Shown: in pieces, positions 37,520-48,002 of the stretch | How the letters are laid out: every line of letters begins with the position of its first letter | How positions within the stretch are numbered: the stretch's first letter is position 1 | From: Periconia sp. R9002 | Lineage: Eukaryota; Ascomycota; Dothideomycetes; Pleosporales; Periconiaceae | DNA: 64,000 bases | Assembly: GCA_023627715.1 (NCBI GenBank) | Contig: JAMAHW010000049.1 | Location: 220,450 to 284,449, forward strand | Direction of reading: 5' to 3' | Position numbers and translations under genes: made by a program | Notes under the pieces: model-generated | What the model saw: only the letters and a program-made list of their open reading frames with translations | What the model was told of the DNA's origin: nothing | Database searches by the model: none

Positions 37520-38958
37520 CCGATTTGAACCGAATGAGATGATGATTATGGTCGTGACAATGATAATGGTAGCCCTAGCGACGCGTCCATTGCATTTAGC
37601 TTTATTCTTACTGCAAGAACCAGGTATTCACTCACATTATTGTAATACGACAGTCCAATTGCGTTCCTGGAAAAAGAACAATTGTTGAAGATGGTATTGA
37701 AAGGAATTTCAAGTCCGGATCTTTGCCGCAGCGACGAGTGAATTTATACATCCCTCTCGTAGGATTACGAATTTCTCATTCCACCCGTTTTCGTATTCAG
37801 ATACTTTAACGTCAACGTCGCATGCTAATAATAAAATTCAACAGCATATTGCATGCAGCAGTGACGGTGGGTGAGCGTACCTCAAGCTACAGATCGATTG
37901 CCTGAAATCAATGAATCAGGCCAGAATAACCTTGGCGTGGCATGTTCATGCTCGATACGAGCTCGGAGGTGTAACGTTTTTCATGGATTTGGGAATGTGC
38001 GTCGAGGATGCGCCTTTTTGGGAGTCACTCATGTACGTGAATGGTTTTGCCAAGTCTGATAACGAACTCACCCGATTCCAGACCTCTTCCCCCGCATTTG
38101 GATGCGCTTTTTGGTAACCCCGTATTCATTTAGGTGCTTGGCTTTCCACCCTAACATGACGGTACCCTTCCAAATCAGCCAGAAGTCGCATATCGCGAGT
38201 AAGTTCGTCTCAAGAGCATGTAAATTAATCAACCATTCATGTAGAGGCAAATAGTCTCAGCATCGGCCTTATGCTTCTAAGCGCCCCTGCTGCTGCTGCT
38301 GCTGATTGTTACACAAAAGTCTTCCTACCACATATCACCCCACAAACTTCGCATCTTTACCTGTTTTAGGAAGACTGTTCGATGCGATTGTTTATGAATA
38401 ACATAGTGGATTGACCAATTACTTGTCAAGTCTAAAGTTTACGGGATTTCCGCCAATTTTGGTGAGCTTACCCTGGTTACAAGTGCGTTTGTTACGAAGA
38501 TACCGTTTTCCGTAGCGTTGATATTAAGCTGCTCATCACGTACTGTTATAACCTTAGTTATATGTAACAAAACTTGTCCCCGAAAGAGACGGACATAAAA
38601 GATATTGAAAACAGAAGTAAGCTATGTAAAGAGAAAAATCTCTCCTTCTATCAGCAGCAAAAGCAACATTTATAAGGACCTTAAGCTTGCCTTTCATATC
38701 TACAAAATTACTCAAGGCGAACGAATTAGTGACGGCGAACTATTGCTCATATTCAAGATATTATAATACGTAAATAGGTTTCAAGAGTTTGATTTACCTA
38801 GCTCCGTATAATATTGTTTTCGTCGCAGTGCAGCTTCCATAGATATTGTATGCTATACAAACAATCTTGGCAGATTTTGTGCCAATGTTTCTGGCGAATG
38901 AGTTGACGTTAAAAATCTGCCGGTGTACATCTAAAGTCCGTCTTTTTACGCCTCGCCA
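37520..38958. other. Intergenic region between lectin and POT genes
   Basis: The lectin promoter lies here; on the minus strand a TATAAATT-like sequence occurs at about 37741-37748, 220 bp upstream of the start. A CTG repeat of six units lies at 38287-38304. Otherwise AT-rich, with no gene supported. Confidence 0.4.
38287..38304. repeat. (CTG)6 microsatellite
   Basis: Six uninterrupted CTG units in non-coding sequence. Confidence 0.9.
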
Positions 38959-40890
38959 TCAAGCCTTTTCTTCAGATACAATCTTCTGGTCATCGTTTTT
39001 AGCTACGTACGTGCCCTCCGGTAGCGCATTAAGTTCATCATCTTCGTGGTTCAAATCTCTAAAATTCCACCAAAAAGCAATACCCCCAACACAGGAGATG
39101 ATTGCAATGACAGTGTATAGCCATACTAACAATGGATCGCCAGCTAGCGGAACAAAAGCCTGACCAAGTGCCGAGGAGAAAGCGTTGGTGAACCAGAATA
39201 CGCCCGTGACCACGGACCGCATATTCTTTGGAGCTTTATTAAAAGCATATTCGAGTCCAGTGACCGACGCAAAAATGTCTGAAAAGGCGACCAGCATATA
39301 TACCGGCGTCTGTACCCAAACCGAAATGTTGGGCGGCGTATCTTGACAAGCCTCGTCGGAAGCGTATCTGCCACAAGGTGATTGCTGGTAGATAAAGTGC
39401 TGAATAATGGCCGTGACCACCATTGCACTCGTGCTGCATACGAAAGCTGCAGTGATCTTCCGAATGGGTGAAACACGGAACCCAACGCGAGTGAGGGCAG
39501 GGTACAGAAACTTATCAAAAATTGGTATAAATATGATGAGAGTGAGGGGGTTCAAATTATTGACCACGTCGTTGGGAACCCCATTCAGCTTCATGGTGGC
39601 AGCTTGCGACACGAGGTTTCCATTGAGCTGGCCATATGGGAGCCAAAATATGGGATACCAAAGGAAGACATGGCAGGCCCTGATTCCACGATGGACTTCT
39701 TCAACCCAGGCATCATCAAAGGTCATCCAGCTAGGCCGGTTCTGTATCTTGCTGGGCTTGACATTTTCCCAGCGTTCGGGTGATTTCAGCCTCTTCCAAG
39801 TAGCAACGGGGTTGAGAGACCATTGGCCCTTCATAGCTAGGCCGTAGAGTTTTAAGGCCTTGGAAAGTGCTGACCCAGCAGGAGCTCGCCGTACATAACG
39901 CTTGCGACAGATGATCAAGATGATCGGACAAGAGAGGAATAAAACCGTGGGCAATGTAAAAGAAAGCCAGAAGCCGATATATTTCTCAGCGTAGACCATG
40001 GATATGGATCCTGCCATGGCGCCAAGATTGATGAGTTGATAGTACCGCATGTACACACGTGTAATGGTTAAACCAGGGTCGACAATGACGCGCTCACCAT
40101 TTGATTCAACCCGGACAAATGGCTTTGAATGAGTAGCTTCATACTGCTCTGCAATGAATGGCGAAATGTTGCACTTGAAGAATCCAACTCCGGTGCCCAG
40201 AAGAAGGAGACCTACGATGAAAGTACCAAGCGCGCCGTTGGAGTTTGCGATAACAGAGGGAATAGCAGCGACAATAATAAGAATGTGTCCGACAATAGCG
40301 AGAGCCGTGGCCACATTGATGGTTTTGAAGCGGCCCCAATGCTCATCAGCAATCCAACCGCCTATGTATGCTTAGCATTTCGAAATATGTGAGACAACAA
40401 AGACATACCAATCAGGGGCATAACATAGGCCCAGAAGGAATTGAAGAGAAGGAGTGCTGTGGACGTGCGCTGTCCCTTACCCAAGGCGCCAGCCTGACCA
40501 TCAGTGCCTGCTGCGCCAGCTTTGGGAAAAGGCCCTCTTTGAGGTAAATTTTGCTGGAGAAAATTGACAACTATCGAGCTGTCAGCTGCACCGCATATTT
40601 CTAGGTGCGGGAGCGGGGGACTTGCACGCAGCTGTAGTACCATAGTATGCGAATCTTTCGCACATCTCGATAAATCCGATGATATAGATCAAACTATCGA
40701 TTTTTCCATAGACGCGTCTCAAGGTTTGGAGCTCTTCTGAGGTGGGGCTTTGTCCCTCATTTGACCTTAGGTCAATGTTTTTGTTTACCTCAACCAAATC
40801 CTTGTTACTCAACTTTTGAACAGTCTGGCTTTGTTCCCCAGGAACGCCTTCGACGACTTCTACAATATCATGAGAAACCTGAGTCGCCAT
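38959..40890 (-). CDS. POT/PTR2-family proton-coupled oligopeptide transporter
   Basis: Three exons on the minus strand (40890-40628, 40578-40409, 40361-38959; introns 49 and 47 bp) give 611 residues. EMCERFAYYG at residues 75-84 is the ExxER motif that couples proton and peptide movement in TM1. GGWIADEHWGRF is the TM2/TM3 loop signature, restored by the second splice. The chain continues with about twelve helices, an FFKCNISPFIAEQY block and FASVTGLEYAFNKAP in TM10, all diagnostic for fungal PTR2. It would import di- and tripeptides at the plasma membrane. The acidic N-terminus of 65 residues and the Glu/Asp-rich C-terminus are probably cytoplasmic. The start at 40890 was chosen although the frame is open for another 105 codons upstream, because the family block begins soon after it. 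Confidence 0.93.
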
Positions 40891-42108
40891 TTTGAGTTGG
40901 AAAATTGAAAAACGTGGACGTATAGAAAGCACTTTGCAACGTGTAGCGGGTGGGGATTGTACAAAGGTAGTATACCAGAAAATCAGTGCCCCGCCAAGTG
41001 TCAGCATCGTCACCGATAGCGGTTTGCAGGATCCTATTGATAGGCATTTGAGATCATGCCTGCAAACATGCCTTGAAAGGAAGTTATGGGACGGTGCCAA
41101 GACTCCGTGCAGGGTCAAGCGGACCAACGGCAGGGCCGTCGGTTCATTGCAAGCGCAGGAGGCGGTAGTTGCCATCAGGAAGCTGCTACGCTTTTTGCGA
41201 AACACCTACGCTTTTTGCGAAATACCCTGCAAAACACTCCGTACTTCCCAGTTGAATTCAGAAATTTACCGATACGAACCATGTGCATCGAGTGGATTCG
41301 TAAGAATAACTGTAATGCGGGTGTCAACAGAGTCACTTCCCTGCCATTATTCAAAAGATGTTTACCTTCTGCCTATACGTTCTCAAGTCAAGACTTATTT
41401 TCAATAGAGCTATGACTTCCAGAGGTTTTTGTTGCTAGTATCCCTATTCCAATCTTTGTCAAATGAGTATGTAAGGACGAAGACTGCCTAGACCTAAAGA
41501 AGCTTTAGCAAGCTTTTCAATCTTTACAGTTTTTTAGCCTATATTAAATTAGTAGAGGTCTGACTCCCTACTAGTAGGTTATAGTCCAGTAGCTACGTAG
41601 GATTGTTGCTTAGTTGCCTCTTTAAAATTCTATATTTATAAACCCTAATATAATTTACCTCTACCACCCAAAGGGTGTACATTTTGCGAGGACGACAACG
41701 GAGGTCCCTAACGCTGCGACCAAACTTGAGGTCACTAATTTATGTTACCACATCAATCACTGGTACACCTCACGGCATTCTCATACCTCAAGTGTTATTA
41801 AACATACCAGATTTTTCGCGCAAAATAGTTCTGACACTCGAATCTTTATAAAGCTCCATCTTCCTCCTGAATGCTTCGTGAATTGGAAAAGAGAAGAGAT
41901 GTAACGTCGTCAAGGCGAAAATCGGGAGGGCTCTGTAGTCAGTCAAAAGTCGGCGGCGGGGTTGTCGGGTCCCGATCACTAACAGCCATCCCTCAAATAT
42001 GAGGACCATCTGATTACTTTTCGCTTTCGGGATTCTAAACCTCACCAGACTTTCGGATTTCTCGATCTTCATTCCCGACTACAGTCTTTCAGCTTCGCTT
42101 TGTTCGTC
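40891..42108. other. Intergenic region between divergent POT and hydrolase genes
   Basis: It contains a 20-bp perfect-but-one tandem duplication at 41186-41225 and a very AT-rich stretch at 41480-41660. No gene supported. Confidence 0.4.
41186..41225. repeat. Two-copy 20-bp tandem repeat
   Basis: Two adjacent 20-bp units beginning ctacgctttttgcgaa, differing at one base (C/T). Confidence 0.85.
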
Positions 42109-42960
42109 ATGGTTTCACATACATCGGCAGATTCGCTTACCACGGCTTTGTCGTATACCTCATGGAACGATGAAAAGTCAACAACCATAGTTCTTCTTCA
42201 CGGAGGATTCACCTGCCGTCTTGAGTTTGCGCTCGTTCTTCCTCATCTTACAGACTTCCACGTTCTTGCCCCCGACCTACCTTTGCATTCCGCGTCACGT
42301 CACATTGCACCAGGTACAACCGAGAATTCTGCTTTACATGTTGCCCAACTCATCCGATCACACGCCCATAATCAGAAAGCGCACATCGTCGGGGTCTCTA
42401 TGGGGGGTTACATAGGCCAGTGTCTCGCATTGGATCAACCCGACCTTGTACTCTCGCTATTCGTCACGGGTGCTGCTCCAGCTGTGGGAAAACGGTTATT
42501 CCTGGCGCGATGGACAAGTATAACCTACTACTCTATGAAACTTATGCTGCACTGGCTTCCTGGATGGGTGTTTCGATATCAATCGTCGTCGCTGGGCTTA
42601 CAGCTCAGTGACGAACTAATTGAAGAAATGAGGAACAACATGACGTGGCCGCTGGTTCAAGACATGTTCCCCTGGATTTTATCATTCAATCTGGAGCATG
42701 TGAGACAGTTGCAGGTACGGACTATATCCATCGCTGGAGCGAAAGGGGATGACGTGCCTATGACAAAAAGGGTCGCCGATGCTTTGCGAAACAGGCGGAC
42801 TAGGGCAAACGAGGCGTGGCCTCAGGATGGATCTGGAGCCGCCGTTCTGGGACCAGCAGCACATGGCTGGGACTTGCAGTTCCCAGAACTCTTTGCTCAA
42901 AGCGTATCTACTTGGGTTCATGAAGCGAGATTACCTGAAGAATTTGAAAGGCTCAAGTAG
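42109..42960 (+). CDS. Alpha/beta-hydrolase
   Basis: A single-exon gene of 283 residues, typical in length for a minimal alpha/beta hydrolase. LLHGGFTCR (about 29-37) is the HG oxyanion-hole loop, GVSMGG (95-100) is the nucleophile elbow with Ser98, and AAHGWD near the C-terminus supplies the likely catalytic His252. The acid is probably the Asp in AGAKGDDVP. A cap of about 60 residues with Trp/Pro-rich helices lies between strands 6 and 7. There is no signal peptide. 42109 is the first in-frame ATG. The substrate class (ester, epoxide, lactone or C-C bond) cannot be settled. It stands alone between AT-rich gaps. Confidence 0.85.
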   Translation: MVSHTSADSLTTALSYTSWNDEKSTTIVLLHGGFTCRLEFALVLPHLTDFHVLAPDLPLHSASRHIAPGTTENSALHVAQLIRSHAHNQKAHIVGVSMGGYIGQCLALDQPDLVLSLFVTGAAPAVGKRLFLARWTSITYYSMKLMLHWLPGWVFRYQSSSLGLQLSDELIEEMRNNMTWPLVQDMFPWILSFNLEHVRQLQVRTISIAGAKGDDVPMTKRVADALRNRRTRANEAWPQDGSGAAVLGPAAHGWDLQFPELFAQSVSTWVHEARLPEEFERLK

Positions 42961-44003
42961 CCCCGTTGATGCAATCTCGCGGATGCTTCGTCGCAAACCT
43001 AGTTTGCAAGGCGTTGGAGCAACTCACTAAATTGTCGAGACATACAAGTCAGCATCTGAGATGCTCGACAGAACTATCAAAACCCGTTTTCTGGTCACTT
43101 GGCCTTGTGTTTTAATGGCGTATACATATCAATGTATATAGTCTTTCTATATTATCAATCCTACACTCAATTGAGAAAGGATCTACAAGAACTCATTTTA
43201 AGCGTCCTACGATCCCTTGTAGAGTATTTGCTCCCCGTAAAGTTTCTATAATGCAGCAAGCTATCAAGTACCTTTTCGGGACTATAATACGTATCAACTC
43301 GTGTTTCTCGTTATTCTCCTCGATAATTTATCCTGCTCTCCGTCTTTTACCTCAGCCGATTCCGAAATATGCTTCCCCCCTCAAGTGGCCAAGGGTGATA
43401 GATTATTTCCTAGAGTGTGAAGGGAAATACCGAGACACCACATAAGAATTGAAGACCATGCATTGCTATCTTTCCAGATTGCACCATTTGCGAAGTTGAT
43501 GAGCTTGAAAGATTTGGTTCAAGATAAATTAAAAGAGTAATATGAGATAAATAAAGCTTTAACAAACTCACAAGAGGTCAAGTGAGTCTATAGCTTTACT
43601 TAGGTGCTACGCCTAGGAGATGGAGGAAGACTAGACCTGATATGGCTAGGGCCTTGGCGCTGAATGGCACTAAGGCTCAGGTCCATAGCTAGCACGATTC
43701 ATACACCATTGATGGATCAATACACACACGTATGTACGATGCATGAATGAGCCCTGGCTACTAATGAATGCCCCGATGTCTTTCTTATCCGAGATATTCC
43801 ATGTCAGCGAGTTTGGCACCCGCAAGAAACTTTGCAAGCGTTTAAAAATGCGGATGAAATCATGTACTAAAGCAAGAAGTAAGTGATAATAAAATTACTC
43901 CCTGCACGATGAAGAAGACATCGAGCGATTTGGTATAAACATTTGGAGGAATTTTACAAAGGTGATAGCACTTGAGTGTATCGCACACGCGGTCAGGTGG
44001 TGG
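42961..44003. other. AT-rich intergenic region
   Basis: About 1 kb with no coding character and no recognised repeat; it contains the promoter of the following zinc-finger locus. Confidence 0.4.
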
Positions 44004-44370
44004 ATGGTTCGCTCTTTCCATCCCACCACATCGCGCGTCATGCGCGCCTTCCCATCCGAAAACAGCGTAAGAAATTTTTCACCATCGTCCGCCCATCCTC
44101 CACTCCTTTACTCTCCTATGTGGTTCACTTAATTGTACATCCGTATGCGTTTATAAGTCTGTCACGCCATTTTTTTCGTCGCTCTATTCATACCAGTCTA
44201 CGTACCGTCTTCTACTACCCAGACGTCGAGCCAATATAGCGAAGAAGAACGCGTACCCCGATCCTCGACAGCCAGACATTCGAAAGTTTTTCATTGTCAA
44301 TGCTTCTGCTCCAGCGAGCAAAATTGACAGTGACGCTTCTCTGGTGAAGGACGAAGACGCTGCCACTCGA

Positions 44371-44610
44371 CCAGCACAGAATACCGCCATTGCCACTCGA
44401 CCAGCACGAAAGACCACCATTGCCACTCCACCAGCACGGGGAACCACCATTGCCACTACACCAGCACGAAAGACCCCCATTGCCTCTTCTTCGGCACGAA
44501 AGACCCCCATTGCCTCTTCTTCGGCACGAAAGACCCCCATTGCCTCTTCTTCAGCACGAAAGACCCCCATTGCCTCTTCTTCAGCACGAAAGAACCCCAT
44601 TGCCTCTGCT
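44371..44610 (+). repeat. 30-bp coding tandem repeat, eight units
   Basis: Eight units of exactly 30 bp, each containing gcacgaaagacccccattgc or a close variant. They encode a 10-residue basic/Ser repeat. The inner units are nearly identical and the outer ones more diverged, as in arrays that grow by slippage or unequal exchange. Confidence 0.9.
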
Positions 44611-44848
44611 TTACCGGGAACTGGGAACCACGTAAAGCTTGAGCCGGTTGCAATTCCCCGTAAGTTTCAATGTCCCATAGCCTTATGCTTCTTCTCTTTA
44701 TCTTAACACTGCCGCAGAACCTCCTGTCAACTCAAGCGCGAGAAAGCGGAAACGAGAAATAATCACGATTGACGATTCGGACGAGGAGACTCCGGTTGCC
44801 AAGGGGTCGTGCCGCACAAATGCAATTGTGATTGACGAGTTGGAGGCC

Positions 44849-44938
44849 GGCATTCTTGAAGAGGAGGACGAGGTCAAGGTCGGCATTCTTGAGGAGGAGG
44901 ACGAGGTCAAGGTCGGCATTCTTGAGGAGGAGGATGAT
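44849..44938 (+). repeat. 33-bp coding tandem repeat, about 2.7 units
   Basis: Units starting ggcattcttgaggaggagga with a period of 33 bp, encoding an acidic 11-residue repeat that follows the basic array in the same gene. Confidence 0.85.
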
Positions 44939-46268
44939 GATGTCAAGGCCGTCATCTCCCATGAGCACCGAAAGACTACGATCGTCCTCCGAGAGGAGGA
45001 TATCCTCTTGGCCGCCGCTGACGAGCAATACCTCACGCCCGCCGCCGACAATGGAGACCCCAAGACACAGATGTCGTTCGACTGGAACCGACCTGACCTG
45101 AAGGAACATCTGTAGCACTTCAAACAGTACAAGGTTTTTGACAAGGAAAATCTTCAACTTTGCCCCTTTAGTCACTCTGATCACTGCAGCGTGGACACCC
45201 CCTTCCCATCACAAGATGCCATTACCGCGCACATCCGCATGCATCACGGGGACGTTCCAACTACCGATATTGCCTGGCAACTCCCCAACGCTATGCCGTT
45301 TCTCGAATGTTTGTTTGGCTGCGGCTTCACGACCGACGAGTATCTGCATTTCGTCCTCCATGTACGCGATTACTGCTCGCTACGAGTTGGCGAAGTTGCT
45401 TACTGCTCCTTTGGTCCATTCACAGGGTGCAAGTTTACTGGGACGAGGTCCGCCGTGAACAACCACGAGATTACAACCCATGGCAATAACTGTGCTATTG
45501 CGCCTTTTGCTTGCTCAAGGGGCTGTGGCAAGGTTTTTGCCACCCTCTATCAAGTAGCCAGGCACGATTTCAAGGCTTGTCCGCTGGTGCAGGATAAGTC
45601 AGTTCCACCGCCAACCAACATCAAAACAATCTACCATCTATATTCTGTTTACTTTGCGGCATTCACACAGGACAAAAAGCTCACCCTCGACGCGAAAATA
45701 TCCCAGCTGTATGGCCAGGGAACTTTCACGTTGGTATTCCTTCGACACTCGACTAAAGACTCTGCGTTATGGTCCAAAGGCTTCAGCTCCACAGAAGAAG
45801 GTATTGCCTCTGTCGCCGAGAGGCGTCTATTAGACTACAACAAATTGAAGACTACCTCACCAAAGCTAAATCTGTCAAAGACCACCGTCATGGCTGGGGG
45901 AGCTCTACCAACATGGTAGTTCCCTTTACCAGAAAACGCGAAACCGGTTGACACCCGCCGAGACCTGCCTCCCGAGGATAGACCAGATTGGAGAGACAAA
46001 TCCATATACACCCGTGCCCACCGCGTCACGAAGTTTATGCAGAACACCATTGCACAATCTTCCGCCGCTCGGCCTACCTCGTCTGCCGCGCATGTATTGG
46101 AGTTCATCAAGACTACTACTCGTGGTTGCGGACGAGCAGGGAGAATCTCAGTTGGGCAATTGAGCATGCCAGCGATGCAGCCAAACCGAAGAATGCCTCA
46201 AAGTCTGCTCTTTCTGCTCGGGCATTGGTTGGAGGTTTCATGTAAAACTTCTGATATAGAGTCATCTG

Positions 46269-46400
46269 TCATTGAGACACCACGTGGTGTGACGTGTTGA
46301 GATGATAAATATGCACTGTAGCTATCCTAGTTGCATGTAGCCAATTTTGTACCCGCGATATAGGGACCATAAAACTTACGAGTACAAATTTGGTTTAATT
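46269..46400. mobile_element. Decayed MITE-like copy, family A
   Basis: Starts ttgagacaccacgtggtgtg and follows the inverted right part of the intact element at 12387 back to about 12290, including ctagttgcatgtagcc and ttgtacccgcgata. The distal end is lost. It lies directly beyond the decayed zinc-finger gene. Confidence 0.55.
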
Positions 46401-46750
46401 CACCTGGGGGTAATATACTAAGTGATAAAACTCTTTAAACGCTATAGTATGTAGTATCTTAATACTATATTATACCTAGAAGAACGTACTATTGAAACGT
46501 AGGTATAGAGTGGTTTATTATTCAGACCCTATGTAGTGTAGTGTATTATAACCTTTATCATCTACTATATTAACCCTGGTTGAGATATGTCGACTTCGTA
46601 CCTATACTCTAGGCAAGATTTGGCTAGTTTGTAAGGTGATACAAATAAACTGGTCAACTGGAAGAGCGGTGAAGCCACATGGTATCAGTGCAACTCTGAA
46701 TCACTACACGAATATGTGAGTTTCATACATGATATCTCCCCTTGAACTAA
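46401..46750. other. AT-rich intergenic remnant
   Basis: Very AT-rich sequence, possibly the rest of the decayed element; no gene. Confidence 0.35.
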
Positions 46751-47924
46751 CTACACGGCAGCATTCGTATCAATGGCATATAATCCATTTTCATCAGTAC
46801 GCAACATGCTAAGCATTTTGTCCGATGAAAAAGGCCCTTTTGCTTCCCCTGCAACCAATTCATCCAGAAACTGCTCAAAGGAAATGGGCGTAAAATCCGG
46901 GTACAACTCTTTCGCATCCAGGTAGCCCAAATACTTCCCGAAGGCAACAGTATTATCGCCTCGTATATATTTAGAGATGTTGTACTCTACTCCGGTGCGC
47001 AAAAGAAATGCTCCCAAATTGCTCGGGTTCTTTTCGAGGGCAGTATTGGCACGAGCAACTGCGGCGTACATTTCGGTATCGGAAATCTTTTCAAAAGGAT
47101 GAGCATTGTGAGTTGCAACGGTGAGTGGATTCTAAACTGGCGGAAGATTTGAACCTACTTGTGTAGTCACAGGTTTCTCGCCAGTCTTCTTCACGATCAT
47201 CTCCACCACCTCGTTCTGCGACATTTCATCTGACCATGTGAAGACTTTTTTGTTCAGGGTGCGGTCGTCGTTGATTATTTTTGCCACAAATCTGCCGATG
47301 TCTCGCTTGTCAGTCAAGAGTGATTTGGTATTGCCATCGCCGTATATCTCTTTGTAGTCTACCGCGAGTCCGTAGTTGAGTTTCCCACTTGGCACACTGA
47401 AGACGCTGATTTGGTGCCAAAAGCCGACATCGATTATGGTGTACGGCAGGTGATTTTTCCAAATGCGATGATATACTTTCTCCTTCTCGGAACGTTGCTG
47501 CATCACCCCATCCGGTGGGCAGACTGTGATGAAACCGCAAGGCACGAATCGCTTGACGCCCACTTTCGCAGCGGCATCCACAAGAGAGATCTGTGAAGCT
47601 TGAGACCCTGCATCGATGGTTGATATGATGGTGTCAAAGCCTGTAATGGCTTCAACAAGGGCATCATGAGGCCCGTTTATATCAGCTATGACCAAGGGGA
47701 TATGGCGAGCCGCAAGTGCTTGTACGCCAGATTTCGCCACTGATGAGGGTTGAACCAGTGCGGATACTTTCTGCGCAAGATTGGATGATTTATTAACTGA
47801 CTATTGAATAAGGTTTCCAACAGACGGGCCGACTTACAAAGTTTCCATCCTCGAGTAGTCCTTCCAAGATTGTTCCACCTGTTTCGCCATGGGCACCAAG
47901 AAGGAGGACGCGTTGTTTTGACAT
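46751..47924 (-). CDS. NmrA/isoflavone-reductase-like NAD(P)-binding protein
   Basis: Three exons on the minus strand (47924-47838, 47770-47159, 47086-46751; introns 67 and 72 bp, all phase 0) give 344 residues. The N-terminus RVLLLGAHGETGG carries the GxxGxxG dinucleotide loop. ITGFDTIISTID and AAKVGVKRFVPCGF are strands 4 and 5 of the NmrA-like fold, and the C-terminal third holds the substrate lobe. Fungal members reduce phenylpropanoid-like or other small substrates, or act as NADP sensors like NmrA. No Tyr-x-x-x-Lys pair of the classical short-chain dehydrogenases is evident, as expected for atypical SDRs. Cytosolic. No clustered pathway partner is visible next to it. Confidence 0.9.
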
Positions 47925-47992
47925 GTTTGAGATCCTCGAAGTAGTCAAATTTTTAATGCTGGATGTCCGTCAATAATCGAGTTGGTGGCACC

Positions 47993-48002
47993 TATATATA
48001 TA
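47993..48002 (-). promoter_or_regulatory. Putative TATA box of the NmrA-like gene
   Basis: A 10-bp alternating TATATATATA lies 69-78 bp upstream of the start codon at 47924. Confidence 0.4.

Larger units (their letters stand above)
44004..46245 (+). pseudogene. Decayed C2H2 zinc-finger gene with tandem repeats and in-frame TAG codons
   Basis: The proposed exons are 44004-44066, 44197-44659 and 44718 onward, joined in phase. The first part codes for eight basic 10-residue repeats (ARKTPIASSS type) and then an acidic repeat (VKVGILEEEDE type), with a KRKR nuclear-signal-like patch between them. The frame meets TAG at 45113-45115, but the same frame then runs on to 45919 with paired Cys and His residues typical of degenerate C2H2 fingers (AHIRMHH, ECLFGCGF, ACSRGCGKVF). 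At 45917 it meets a second TAG, continues open (DTRRDLPPEDRPDW), and near 46040-46060 coding character moves to another frame (FRRSAYLVCRACIG), ending at 46245 beside a transposon relic. Each TAG could be a mutated CAG. The most likely reading is a recent pseudogene. A shorter 307-residue protein ending at 45115 is the alternative. Exon 1 is tentative. Confidence 0.5.

Noticed and set aside
40891..41205. N-terminal extension of 105 codons on the POT transporter at 38959-40890
   Set aside because: The frame is open, but the extension has no POT similarity, is Cys- and Ser-rich, and the Met at 40890 is followed directly by a typical acidic POT N-terminus.
45113..45133. Removing the first TAG as part of an intron
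   Set aside because: The only GT...AG pair enclosing it in frame would be an 18-base intron, and a 55-base alternative shifts out of the zinc-finger frame.
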